This document shows, one piece after another, positions 1-8,573 of a DNA stretch of 64,000 nt. The DNA comes from SG-bin7 sp964498095. Its GTDB lineage: Bacteria > Bdellovibrionota > Bdellovibrionia > Bdellovibrionales > SG-bin7. The position numbers and the translations under genes are program-made. Below the pieces are notes generated by a model, which saw only the letters and a program-made list of their open reading frames with translations, did no database searches and was not told the origin of the DNA. The DNA lies in contig CAZCFY010000003.1 of NCBI GenBank assembly GCA_964498095.1, forward strand, positions 62,001 to 126,000, in the 5' to 3' direction. Every line of letters begins with the position of its first letter. Position 1 is the stretch's first letter.

Positions 1-96
1 TTGGTGATGGTGCAAAACGCGTTCGAACTGACATGATTAACCCCAATCTAAAAATAGGTCGGCGCAAACTTAGCAGTTCACCTTATTCAGCACAAT

Positions 97-122
97 GCAT
101 CGAGGAAAGGGAACTGTTACCT
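97..122 (-). repeat. 26-base repeat, copy 1, at the carD stop codon
   Basis: On the minus strand this reads AGGTAACAGTTCCC followed by TTTCCTCGATGC. The first two bases complete the TAG stop codon of carD (121-123). The same 26 bases occur at 21780-21805 and, as both arms of a perfect hairpin, at 44585-44639. Here the second arm (71-91) is only partly complementary (TAGCAGTTCACC and on), so a weaker hairpin could form downstream of carD. A terminator or 3' processing role is inferred. Confidence 0.8.
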
Positions 123-681
123 AAGCTAAGCCAAAGATATCTTTGATATCTTTTTCTTCTTCAAAATTCGTAGATTTGGTGGCTAAACGCAACTCTTTTA
201 ATAAGAGGCCGCGGGCGGTATCTAAAAGTTTTCGTTCGCCGAAACTTAATTCTTTATCGACCTTTAACAAGAAAAGATCGCGTAAAACTTCGGCAATCTC
301 AAAGACAGATCCGGTTTTAATTTTTTCCATGTACTCACGGTAGCGGCGGTTCCAAGTTTGATTATCAACTTTTGCTTCGTTGGTTTTTAGGATACGGATA
401 ACTTCTTGCGCCTCAGATTCAGAAATAATTGGCCGTAAACCCACGTTTTGCAGGTTAGTGGCGGGAATCATGATCTTCATTCCCGTCTCGATGATTTCAA
501 TGGTAAAGAAAGAATGCTTTGTACCCATGATTTCTTTTGTATCAATGGATAAAACGCGGCCAACACCATGGCCTGGATATACGGCATTATCACCAACCTT
601 TAATGCCGAAGCGATGATATTGCTTTTAGGCACCTTACGCGGTTGCTGAATTTTTGGACCTTTTATTGTTGTTTTATTCAC
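121..681 (-). CDS. CarD/CdnL-family RNA polymerase-binding transcription regulator
   Basis: CarD-type proteins bind the RNA polymerase beta subunit through an N-terminal Tudor-like domain and stabilise open complexes. The sequence shows the domain start (VGDNAVYPGHGVGRVLSID), then a helical C-terminal part with WNRRYREYMEKIKTG and a conserved leucine-rich helix; the length fits the family. A basic tail of about 25-30 residues precedes the domain. Two GTG starts are possible, at 696 and 681. I prefer 681 because GGGGAAGA lies just upstream of it, and the predicted promoter (708-736) would leave almost no leader for 696. The gene is divergent from the permease operon, and its stop codon overlaps the 26-base repeat. 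Family assignment is firm; which genes it controls is unknown. Confidence 0.9.
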   Translation of the reverse strand: MNKTTIKGPKIQQPRKVPKSNIIASALKVGDNAVYPGHGVGRVLSIDTKEIMGTKHSFFTIEIIETGMKIMIPATNLQNVGLRPIISESEAQEVIRILKTNEAKVDNQTWNRRYREYMEKIKTGSVFEIAEVLRDLFLLKVDKELSFGERKLLDTARGLLLKELRLATKSTNFEEEKDIKDIFGLA

Positions 682-707
682 GTTCGTCTTCCCCACTGCA
701 GGTAACT

Positions 708-736
708 CTTATATCAGTTTTGACACAACTTATCAA
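708..736 (-). promoter_or_regulatory. Predicted sigma70-type promoter of carD
   Basis: On the minus strand TTGATA (731-736), a 17-base spacer and TATAAG (708-713) form a good sigma70-like promoter. Transcription would start near 700, giving a short leader to the GTG at 681. It overlaps the promoter of the divergent permease gene. Predicted by eye only. Confidence 0.5.
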
Positions 737-748
737 TCTTCCTAAGAT
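720..748 (+). promoter_or_regulatory. Predicted sigma70-type promoter of the permease operon
   Basis: TTGACA (720-725), a 17-base spacer and TAAGAT (743-748) precede the permease gene. The -35 region is interleaved with that of the opposite carD promoter, so RNA polymerase probably cannot occupy both at once. Confidence 0.5.
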
Positions 749-832
749 ATCCGGACAGGTAGGATATAAACTTTATACGCCGCACGAGGTATGCCGTTCC
801 TTTTCCGGTAATATAAAGGAGTTGAGGAAAAA

Positions 833-2161
833 ATGCGCCCACACCCGGTAAAAATTGGATTATTTAGCGCCACGATGCTGGTGATGGGCTCACTCATTGG
901 CTCCGGCGTTTTCAAAAAAGCCGCCCCCATGACCCTTAATCTACAAGCTGAGGGTTTAGTTTTACTTTGCTGGCTAAGCGCTGGAATTATCACGCTCTTT
1001 GGCGCTCTCACTTTTGCCGAAATTGGTTCGCGCATTCCTAACTCCGGCGGCATGTATTCTTACTTACGCGTAGCCTACGGAAGGCCCACGGCATTTCTGT
1101 TTGGATGGGGCTGTTTCGTTGTTATGCAAAGTGGTTCATTCGCATCGATGAGTTATGTCTTCGCCGAATCAATTTGCGCGCTACTAGACTTAAAGACCGC
1201 GCTTGCCGCTAAGCTCATTGCGGCGGGCACCATCTGGCTTCTGACATTATTTAATTACCGCGGCATTTCGCTGGGCGCCTTGATACAAAATGTTTTCACC
1301 ATCGGAAAAATTTTTGGAATATTTTTTGTCGTTATACTTGGAGTCATCTATTTCCGCGTGCCGGTGGATTTTTCTTTAGGTGGCAAAGCGGCCACTTCAC
1401 CGGAATTAAATTTCACAATAGGAACTTTCTTTGCGTCCATGCTCAGCGCCTTTTGGGCGTATGATGGCTTTAGTAATATTGGCTTTATCGGCGAGGAAGT
1501 GGATAAGCCAAGTCGCAACATCCCGCGGGCGCTAATTTTTGGCGTCACGGGCGTAATACTTTTATATCTCTTAATTAATTTTGCGTACTTTCGCTTAATC
1601 AACCTTCCCCAAATTCTACAAATCGCCCAAACTAAAAACTCAGTATTTGCCATCGAAGCGGTCCGCTTTGTGTTGGGAACCGGCGGCGCTCTCGTTATGG
1701 TAGCGTTTGTCTGCGTTTCAACTTTTGGCTGTGCCAATGGCTCCATTTTATCAAGTGCACGTATTTATTCGACTATGGCAGGCGATGGATTATTTTTTAA
1801 ATCCTGGGGCCAACTTCACCCGCGCTATAACTCCCCTCACCGCGCGCTTTTGGGACAGGCCCTGTGGGGAACAGTTCTCGTATTCTCGGGAACTTTTGAC
1901 GAACTCACTGACCGCCTTATATTTGCGAGTTTCATTTTTTACGGTATTAGCGCCTTTTCGATTTGGCAATTGCGCGCCCGCAAGATCGGCGCGCCCACCT
2001 ATCAAGTCCCGAGTCTTATTGTGGCGGCCTACGCTCTTTTTTGCGTCGTACTCTTGAGCGTTATTTTCTGGACCCAGACCTGGCAAGCCTTAAGCGGAAT
2101 TTTACTCATCGCTATCGGAATTCCAGTGTACTATTACTGGAATAAACAAGTGAAAAACTAA
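833..2161 (+). CDS. APC-superfamily amino acid permease
   Basis: A 442-residue inner-membrane transporter with about 12 hydrophobic segments. The N-terminus carries the APC signature: a first helix with GSLIGSGVF (unwound glycine region that binds the amino acid backbone in this family), then FAEIGSRIPNSGGMYSYLR after helix 2. The middle contains AYDGFSNIGFIGEEV, typical of LAT/cationic amino acid permeases. The substrate cannot be read from the sequence. The start is supported by AAGGAG upstream of the ATG. It is the first gene of a likely operon with the MATE transporter only 9 bases downstream. Confidence 0.9.
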   Translation: MRPHPVKIGLFSATMLVMGSLIGSGVFKKAAPMTLNLQAEGLVLLCWLSAGIITLFGALTFAEIGSRIPNSGGMYSYLRVAYGRPTAFLFGWGCFVVMQSGSFASMSYVFAESICALLDLKTALAAKLIAAGTIWLLTLFNYRGISLGALIQNVFTIGKIFGIFFVVILGVIYFRVPVDFSLGGKAATSPELNFTIGTFFASMLSAFWAYDGFSNIGFIGEEVDKPSRNIPRALIFGVTGVILLYLLINFAYFRLINLPQILQIAQTKNSVFAIEAVRFVLGTGGALVMVAFVCVSTFGCANGSILSSARIYSTMAGDGLFFKSWGQLHPRYNSPHRALLGQALWGTVLVFSGTFDELTDRLIFASFIFYGISAFSIWQLRARKIGAPTYQVPSLIVAAYALFCVVLLSVIFWTQTWQALSGILLIAIGIPVYYYWNKQVKN

Positions 2162-2170
2162 GTTAACAAA

Positions 2171-3538
2171 ATGCAAATCAATTTACAGCGCTGGAAACAT
2201 ATACTTGCAATCGCGTGGCCGCTGATAATTTCTAATAGTTTTTGGAATTTGCAGCTCACCATTGACCGCATATATTTAGGCATGCTTTCAACAGAATCTT
2301 TGGGCGCGGCCATGGCCGTGATGGGCGTATTTTGGGTGCCAATGGCGCTCTTACAACAAACCGCCGGCTACGTGACGGCCTTTACCGCGCAATATTTTGG
2401 CGCCAAGGAGTTTGACAAAATCGGCGTAAGCATCTGGCAGGCGATTTATGTCAGCGTCATTGGCGGTGTTTTATTTTTATTTTTAAATTTTTTCTCGGCA
2501 AAATTTTTTGCTCTGGTCGGTCACTCACCGAACATTCAAGCATTAGAAGCGGAGTACTTTAATTCCCTGGGCTACTCGGCACTGCCCACTGCGATCGTGG
2601 CCGCCGTCAGTGGTTTCTTTACCGGCCTCGGCAATACGCGTACGGTGATGGGAATAAATTTTGTGGGACTTATTCTCAATGCCATTCTCGACTACGCCTT
2701 GATATTCGGGAACTGGGGCTTCCCGAAAATGGGTATCGCTGGCGCTGGTTATGCAACAGCCATCGCTACTTTCGGCGCCGCCATCTTTGGTCTTTATCTT
2801 TTGTTTAATAAAAAATATGAGGCCCAGTACAGGACACTCAGTGCCTGGCGACTTGATTTGACTGTCATTAAGCAATTCTTAAAGTACGGCGTACCGAGCG
2901 GATTGCAATGGGCCCTTGAGGGCTTAGCATTTACTGTTTTTTTAATCATAATGGGCCGGTTGCAAAACGGTGAATCAGCACTTGCCAGCAGTAGTATTGC
3001 GGTCACGGTCATGATGGTGTCGGTTTTGCCGAGTATGGGCGTTGCGCAAGCTATCATGACTCTGGTTGGCCAATACCTGGGTGAAGGAAAACCCGACGAA
3101 GCTCAAGCCGTTACGTGGGATGGCGTGAAGATTGCCTTTTGCTATATGATGGTGGTGGCGCTTTCGTTTGCTTTGATTCCTGAATTTTATCTTTCTTGGT
3201 TTCAAAACAAGGAAAACCCCTCTCTTTGGAGCGAAGTCAGTCAGCTAGTGCCGATATTATTAAAAATCGTAGCTATCTTTACGGTTTTTGATAGCATGTA
3301 TTTAAATATCTCTTTTGCCCTTAAGGGGGCGGGAGATACGCGCTATGTCTCTTTAGTGGCGCTAACTATTCCATGGCCATTAATGGTCCTCCCGGCCTTT
3401 TTAGTGAGAAATCACCCCAATGCAGTCATATTGGCCTGGTGCTTTGCCGCTGTTTATGCGGTAATTACCACATCGGTTTTCGTGCGCCGCTTTAACGGCG
3501 GCAAATGGAAGTCCATGAGCATAATAAAAATAACGTGA
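2171..3538 (+). CDS. MATE-family efflux transporter
   Basis: A 455-residue polytopic membrane protein with about 12 transmembrane segments in two similar halves. Typical MATE features are the N-terminal AWPLIISNSFWNLQLTIDRI, the FTGLGNTRTVMGINFVG segment in the first half and ALKGAGDTRYVSLVAL in the matching place of the second half. MATE proteins export cationic drugs or metabolites using Na+ or H+ gradients; the substrate is unknown here. It follows the amino acid permease by 9 bases and so is probably cotranscribed with it. The ATG has no strong Shine-Dalgarno site, consistent with translational coupling. Confidence 0.9.
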   Translation: MQINLQRWKHILAIAWPLIISNSFWNLQLTIDRIYLGMLSTESLGAAMAVMGVFWVPMALLQQTAGYVTAFTAQYFGAKEFDKIGVSIWQAIYVSVIGGVLFLFLNFFSAKFFALVGHSPNIQALEAEYFNSLGYSALPTAIVAAVSGFFTGLGNTRTVMGINFVGLILNAILDYALIFGNWGFPKMGIAGAGYATAIATFGAAIFGLYLLFNKKYEAQYRTLSAWRLDLTVIKQFLKYGVPSGLQWALEGLAFTVFLIIMGRLQNGESALASSSIAVTVMMVSVLPSMGVAQAIMTLVGQYLGEGKPDEAQAVTWDGVKIAFCYMMVVALSFALIPEFYLSWFQNKENPSLWSEVSQLVPILLKIVAIFTVFDSMYLNISFALKGAGDTRYVSLVALTIPWPLMVLPAFLVRNHPNAVILAWCFAAVYAVITTSVFVRRFNGGKWKSMSIIKIT

Positions 3539-3570
3539 AAAATATTAATTATGTTGGGTAAGATAAATAA

Positions 3571-4254
3571 ATGCTTTTGAGTCTACTTTTCATTTTTCAA
3601 ATCACGGCATTAGCCGAAGAAGAAACGATTTTGCGCGGCCCCGCCGACTGTAATTGCGTGGCACTCACCTTTGATCTTTGCCCGGTAAAATCAGGCGACG
3701 GCTATGATACGGGCGTTATCGATTATCTTATTAAGGAAAAAATACCGGCGACGTTTTTTGTTTCTGGCCGTTGGATAGAAACTCATCCCAAGGAAATCAA
3801 ACGGCTATTAAAGTTTCCCTTTTTTGAGTTCGGCGTCCACGGCCATTGGCATTCGCATTTACCGGAGAAAACCGAAGAACGGCAACTTTTTGAAATTCAG
3901 CGGCCACTGGAAATTTTAAAGAGTAAATACCGCTACTCGACGAATTTATTTCGCCCCGCCTTTGGCGAGTACAACAATACGACTCTTAAGTTAACGCAAA
4001 AATTGGGTTTAAAATTTATTTTGTGGACGTTTGAGTCCGGCGATCCCGATCCCAATTTAAGTGCCGAAAGAATTTTGCGCGGGCTTGACCGCTTAACCCG
4101 CGGCGGAGCAATCATTCCATTTCATGCCAACCGCAATGCCCTTCACACGGCCGAAGTGCTTCCCCAATTTATTAAAGGAAAAATTAAGACCGGTGGATTT
4201 AAACTGGTTAAAGTAAGCCAAATGCTGGCGCCAAGAAAGGATTCATTAAAATGA
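3571..4254 (+). CDS. Secreted polysaccharide deacetylase (NodB homology domain)
   Basis: A 227-residue protein with an N-terminal signal peptide (MLLSLLFIFQITALA). NodB-domain motifs follow in order: ALTFDLCP in place of the usual TFDDG, GVHGHWHSH (motif 2, metal-binding histidines), FRPAFGEYN (motif 3), ILWTFESGD (motif 4) and IIPFH (motif 5). These enzymes remove acetyl groups from peptidoglycan or other N-acetylated sugars. The second Asp of motif 1, normally a metal ligand, is Leu; TFD-x-C variants are known in the superfamily, so activity remains likely but not certain. It starts 32 bases after the MATE gene and overlaps the next gene by 4 bases (ATGA). Confidence 0.85.
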   Translation: MLLSLLFIFQITALAEEETILRGPADCNCVALTFDLCPVKSGDGYDTGVIDYLIKEKIPATFFVSGRWIETHPKEIKRLLKFPFFEFGVHGHWHSHLPEKTEERQLFEIQRPLEILKSKYRYSTNLFRPAFGEYNNTTLKLTQKLGLKFILWTFESGDPDPNLSAERILRGLDRLTRGGAIIPFHANRNALHTAEVLPQFIKGKIKTGGFKLVKVSQMLAPRKDSLK

Positions 4255-4985
4255 AAAAAGTATTATTTTTTTTGTTGGTTTCGGCGGCGGCCTGGGCAGG
4301 AAATCCTTATCTCGATTTGAATTTAAAAGTACCGGGAGAAATCTTACAAGTGGATCGTGCTGGCAACGTCACAGTCAACAGCAAGGATATGGAGAATAAA
4401 GGAGACAGTGGCGAAGTGTTTATCGGTAAGGGCTCTGAGCTGGACCTAATAGCCGAAGTTAAAAGGAATCCCAACAAAACACTTAATTCGATTGTGACTA
4501 TTCGCTTATTAGAAGGCGCCTATCAGGTCTTAGATTTCGATAATAACGGCAAAATAGCTTCCCGTGCTAATTGTAAACAAAATGGGGATATAACCGCGTG
4601 TGATTACCTGACGCCAAAGTTCTGCTATAAGATTATGGATGCTTCGCGCTCAAATAGCCTTAAAGAACTTCATGAAAAAATGAAGTCTTGCCGAAAACTG
4701 AGCGAAGTTTTTGAAACTGAAAAGCAACTTGCCAAGACTCCTGAAGAAAGAGACAAGGCCCTAAAGGAAACCAAAGCCGCGCTTAATAATCCAAAGTTAT
4801 GGAAGGCCGCTAATCGTGAAGCATCTCCTGTGGCCGAAGACAAATTTGACCTAAGATATACTGGCAGTGTAGAAGCGGGAATTTTTGAGATGATGGAGAC
4901 AACCGAAGATTGCGTGCGTTTTGCGGAACAGGGATTACTCCCACCTAAACAGGCCAACGCCAGAGCCGGCGGCGCGATTCAGTAA
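4251..4985 (+). CDS. Secreted protein of unknown function
   Basis: 244 residues with a clear signal peptide (MKKVLFFLLVSAAAWA). The mature protein is hydrophilic, with a beta-rich first half that includes GSELDLIAEV and a helical, Lys/Glu-rich middle (about 140-190). Five cysteines lie in its second half. I do not recognise a family. Its ATG overlaps the stop of the deacetylase gene (ATGA), so the two are cotranscribed and probably coupled; this suggests an envelope role linked to the deacetylase, but that is context only. It converges with recG, with 2 bases between the two stop codons. Confidence 0.75.
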   Translation: MKKVLFFLLVSAAAWAGNPYLDLNLKVPGEILQVDRAGNVTVNSKDMENKGDSGEVFIGKGSELDLIAEVKRNPNKTLNSIVTIRLLEGAYQVLDFDNNGKIASRANCKQNGDITACDYLTPKFCYKIMDASRSNSLKELHEKMKSCRKLSEVFETEKQLAKTPEERDKALKETKAALNNPKLWKAANREASPVAEDKFDLRYTGSVEAGIFEMMETTEDCVRFAEQGLLPPKQANARAGGAIQ

Positions 4986-4987
4986 CT

Positions 4988-7069
4988 CTACCCAATAAAA
5001 AGTTTTTGACGCGATTCCATCGTCTCTTTAAGAACGGCGTGTTCGGGCAAACTCAAAGTAGGATCACGACTGAAAACTTCTTTAGCGGCTTCGCGGGCCA
5101 GCTTTAAAAGCTCAATATCATTTACCAATGACGCTAGCTTAAAACCTAAGGCCCCCGACTGGCGAGTTCCAACAAATTCTCCGGGCCCACGTAATTTCAA
5201 ATCGGCTTCGGCCAGCTCAAAGCCGTCGTTAGTTTTCTCCAGCCACATCACGCGTTCGCGCGATTCCTGGGAAACCGCATTCCCCATTAAAAGAATGCAA
5301 AAACTTTTGTGCGAGCCGCGGCCCACGCGACCGCGCAGTTGATGCAGTTGCGACAGCCCAAAGCGCTCGGCATGTTCAATCACGATAATATTGGCATTGG
5401 GCACGTCCACGCCAACTTCAATCACCGTCGTCGAAACAAGCACATGGATTTCGTTTTTTCGAAACCGCGCCATGACTTCTTCTTTTTCTTCACTCGTCAT
5501 GCGCCCATGTAAAAGCCCAAACTTTATTTGCGGAAACTCGGTAACTAGCTTTTCATACTCGTGGACGGCGTTTTTAAGATCAATTTTTTCACTTTCCTCA
5601 ACGAGCGGGAAAATAAAATAAGCTTGGCGGCCTTTCTGAATTTGTTCATTTAAAAATTGCAGCACTTGCGCGCGCTTATTCTGAAACACCACCCGGGTTT
5701 GGATCGGCATGCGGCCAGGAGGCTTTTCGCGAATAATCGACACGTCAAGATCACCAAACACCGTTAAAGCTAACGACCGTGGGATAGGCGTGGCCGTCAT
5801 CAATAAAAGATGCGGCGATATACCTTTATTTTTTAACTCTTGTCTTTGTTCGACACCAAAGCGGTGCTGTTCATCCACGACGACATAAGCTAAATTCTTA
5901 AACTCTACACGGTTTTGAATTAACGCCTGCGTTCCGATAACAAATTTAATTTCGCCGCTTTTTAGGCCCTCTAAAATTTCTTTCGGGTCCTGGCTAGAAG
6001 ATTTACTGGTTAGGAGCGCTGTTTTTATTCCGAGCGAGCCAAAAAGACGCGCGGCCTGTTTATAATGTTGTTCGGCTAAAATTTCCGTGGGCACCATGAG
6101 GGCGGCTTGAAAGCCATTCTCAATAACCGCCGCGGCGGTTAAAAAAGCGACGAGAGTCTTGCCGCTACCGACATCGCCCTGAAGTAAACGGTGCATGGGA
6201 AAGGGATGCTCTAAATCATTTAAAATTTCTTCACTCGCCCGCCGCTGATCACCCGTCAACACAAAGGGTAACTGCTTTAAAATTTGCTGGTACAAATCCA
6301 TCTTCTTAGGAATTGCTTGGGCGGTTTGGGATTTCACTTTCTTAGCGCTCATCGCTAGTAACATTTCCAGCCCAAAAAACTCTTCAAATTTAATGCGCTG
6401 ATGATAAGGCGTCTCGAGGTTGACATAATCACGGCCCGCGTCTTTCGGGGGCTGATGAATTTTTTGGTAAGATTCAAAACGGCCCTTTAATTTATATTTA
6501 GATAAAACCCAGGCTGGTAATGTTTCTGGAACTTGTAATTTACTTTCTTTTAACGCCGCCAGTGCCGCCGCCACAAACCGCGAAATTTTGCGGGACGTGA
6601 GACCTTCGGATTCAACATAAATGGGAATTAAAGCGTCGTGGTCTTCTTGGTCGGATTTATATTCGTAGATGTCGGGGTGATGAAATTCGATTTTACCGCG
6701 GTAATTTATGACTTTACCGACGACCCGCACTTCCATTCCCGGCTTAAAACTTTCAAAATAGCCACGAAAGGGAATTCGAAAATATTTGCAGTGTATGCTG
6801 CCACTTGAGTCCATCACCAAAACATCATAAATTTTTCGGCGTGTCCCCAAAGGTATGAGCGAAACTTTTACGACTTTGGCTTTTAGACCAACGGTTTCAC
6901 CCTCAACGAGGCTGCGAATATCCCGGGCTTGCCGGCGGTCTTCATAAGCACGAGGATAGTATTCCAGAAGATCTAAAATTGTGCGTAGACCCTTGCTACC
7001 TAAGTAGCTCGATAATTTAGGCCCAACCCCTTTGACGTACTGAATTGGCGTGTCAACGGCGGCAAACAT
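4988..7069 (-). CDS. recG: ATP-dependent DNA helicase RecG
   Basis: RecG reverses stalled replication forks and branch-migrates Holliday junctions. The 693-residue length is normal. In order: an N-terminal HhH-like start (QYVKGVGPKLSSYLGSKG), the OB-fold wedge domain (about 50-145), Walker A GDVGSGKT (298-305), DEQH box (399-402), motif III LLMTATPIPRSLALTVFGDL, then HGRMTSEEKEEVM, STTVIEVGVDVPNA and the arginine-finger motif QLRGRVGRG in the second RecA-like domain. All helicase motifs are intact. The gene stands alone on the minus strand, and the 81-base gap to the next, divergent gene must hold its promoter. Confidence 0.97.
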   Translation of the reverse strand: MFAAVDTPIQYVKGVGPKLSSYLGSKGLRTILDLLEYYPRAYEDRRQARDIRSLVEGETVGLKAKVVKVSLIPLGTRRKIYDVLVMDSSGSIHCKYFRIPFRGYFESFKPGMEVRVVGKVINYRGKIEFHHPDIYEYKSDQEDHDALIPIYVESEGLTSRKISRFVAAALAALKESKLQVPETLPAWVLSKYKLKGRFESYQKIHQPPKDAGRDYVNLETPYHQRIKFEEFFGLEMLLAMSAKKVKSQTAQAIPKKMDLYQQILKQLPFVLTGDQRRASEEILNDLEHPFPMHRLLQGDVGSGKTLVAFLTAAAVIENGFQAALMVPTEILAEQHYKQAARLFGSLGIKTALLTSKSSSQDPKEILEGLKSGEIKFVIGTQALIQNRVEFKNLAYVVVDEQHRFGVEQRQELKNKGISPHLLLMTATPIPRSLALTVFGDLDVSIIREKPPGRMPIQTRVVFQNKRAQVLQFLNEQIQKGRQAYFIFPLVEESEKIDLKNAVHEYEKLVTEFPQIKFGLLHGRMTSEEKEEVMARFRKNEIHVLVSTTVIEVGVDVPNANIIVIEHAERFGLSQLHQLRGRVGRGSHKSFCILLMGNAVSQESRERVMWLEKTNDGFELAEADLKLRGPGEFVGTRQSGALGFKLASLVNDIELLKLAREAAKEVFSRDPTLSLPEHAVLKETMESRQKLFIG

Positions 7070-7150
7070 ACCAATGTCCTAAGTTGTATTCAGAGACGAG
7101 TCAATATAGGCCTTGAGTTCCCCGAACATTTCTGAAAAAATGCCTAAATC

Positions 7151-7636
7151 ATGACTTGTGCTTGCGGATCTCAGCTCAGCTTTGAAAAATGTTGTAAGCC
7201 GTTTATAGCGGGCACGGCCAAGCCCCCGACGGCGGAAAAACTCATGCGTTCCCGTTATACGGCCTACACGTTAGCCGATATTAAATATATTGGCGCCACC
7301 CTAGCCCCAGAATCCCGTAGCGACTTTGACGCCGAAAACGCCCTTCTGTGGGCGCGTAAGTCCGAATGGAAGGGATTAAAAATATTGGCCACCGAAAAAG
7401 GCACGGAAAACGACACGGAAGGCGTGGTTGAATTCGTCGCCAGTTACGGGCAAGAAGGCGAAATCGTAGATCATCACGAGATTTCTACTTTTCGTAAGGA
7501 CGAGGCCGGCCAATGGTATTTTGTCGACGGTAAATCCGGCCGCGCCAAAACTTTCAAACGAGAGGGCCCAAAAGTTGGCCGTAACGATCCGTGCCCCTGT
7601 GGCTCGGGCAAAAAATTTAAGAAGTGCTGCGGCTAA
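7151..7636 (+). CDS. YchJ-like protein with two SEC-C zinc motifs
   Basis: 161 residues. Both ends carry SEC-C type metal-binding motifs: CACGSQLSFEKCC at residues 3-16 and DPCPCGSGKKFKKCCG at the C-terminus. The middle (about 35-135) resembles the NTF2-like YchJ domain (EKLMRSRYTAYTLADIKYI and the FVDGKSG region). SEC-C motifs bind zinc and often dock proteins on SecA or the ribosome; the actual role of YchJ proteins is unknown. Its stop overlaps the stop of the next, converging gene by 4 bases. Confidence 0.88.
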   Translation: MTCACGSQLSFEKCCKPFIAGTAKPPTAEKLMRSRYTAYTLADIKYIGATLAPESRSDFDAENALLWARKSEWKGLKILATEKGTENDTEGVVEFVASYGQEGEIVDHHEISTFRKDEAGQWYFVDGKSGRAKTFKREGPKVGRNDPCPCGSGKKFKKCCG

Positions 7637-8568
7637 AAGACCAATTCTAGGGAAATCGCGTAGCCAGCGCGGCCTTTAAATTCATAAATTTTTTCAAATT
7701 TTAAACTGGGCGAGATTTGCACGAAGAGAACTTGCTTATATAGATCATGCCGCACGGAAAAGTTTAAAAGATAATGATCCAAATGAAATTCGGGCCGGCT
7801 GATGGAATAAAAAGTAAGCGACGTACTCATACCCGTTCGTGCCGAATAATTATAAAGTAACTGTGGCCCGTGATTGGTTGAAAAAATATTATCTAAATCA
7901 AGATACTGCTCTTCGTTAATCAAACGAAATATAAGCCGCGGCCGCATCAGAAAATCAAAATAAAATGCCGCTGACTGTCCCGTGCCTTTTTCGGAATCGG
8001 CAAAAAAGCGGAACTCGGGTCTTAATGTCCACCGTCCCACTTTGGCTTTGCTGGTAAATTGCAATAAATAAAAAGTTTGAAAAGGATCAGTAAATATTAA
8101 ACGCGGCTGAAACAAAGTTTGAAACTGACCAAGTTTTTTTGCCAGACCAACTCCCGCCCCGTATTTCCTAGCCCCTGGCGCGGTACCATAACGGCGGCGA
8201 TCCAGGCTCTTAAAGTCCTCGGGCTCGGCGGAAGATAACATGAGCTGCCAGTGTTCTTCGGTATTTGGTAAACGCAAACTAAAGTCAACGGCAGTATCGG
8301 TACGCAGATCGCCACCTTCATAGAGCTCGGCGAAGCCTGTTAACTTAAGGTAGGTATCATTCTTTTTTTTTGAATCGGCGCGCCCGCTTAAGAAATAATC
8401 AAGCCGCTCCGCCATATCGTCAATACCCTCGGAAATATCGCGTTCGACCTGCAGTAGTTTTTTGTTTAAATCTTTAAGCGGCGTTTCTTGTTGCGCTAAA
8501 CCCATCATCGGCGCACAAAAACTTAAAAATAAACTGACTTTTAGCGCATACGCCCTATAACTAGTCAT
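7633..8568 (-). CDS. Predicted outer-membrane beta-barrel protein
   Basis: 311 residues. A signal peptide ends near GLAQ (about residue 25), followed by a short helical segment (KDLNKKLLQVERDISEGIDDM) and then many alternating amphipathic strands up to the C-terminal aromatic ending SLELVF, which is typical of BAM-inserted barrels. No named family recognised. The start codon is only 5 bases from that of the next gene on the other strand, and there is no clear Shine-Dalgarno site, so either the mRNA is almost leaderless or the true start is further inside. Confidence 0.7.
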   Translation of the reverse strand: MTSYRAYALKVSLFLSFCAPMMGLAQQETPLKDLNKKLLQVERDISEGIDDMAERLDYFLSGRADSKKKNDTYLKLTGFAELYEGGDLRTDTAVDFSLRLPNTEEHWQLMLSSAEPEDFKSLDRRRYGTAPGARKYGAGVGLAKKLGQFQTLFQPRLIFTDPFQTFYLLQFTSKAKVGRWTLRPEFRFFADSEKGTGQSAAFYFDFLMRPRLIFRLINEEQYLDLDNIFSTNHGPQLLYNYSARTGMSTSLTFYSISRPEFHLDHYLLNFSVRHDLYKQVLFVQISPSLKFEKIYEFKGRAGYAISLELVF

Positions 8569-8573
8569 GAAGT

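Noticed and set aside
3..146. Open frame on the plus strand entering from the left edge (GDGAKRVRTDMINPN and on)
   Set aside because: It runs through the 26-base repeat and into the end of carD, has no recognisable family pattern and its beginning is outside the window. It could be the tail of a gene, but it cannot be supported.
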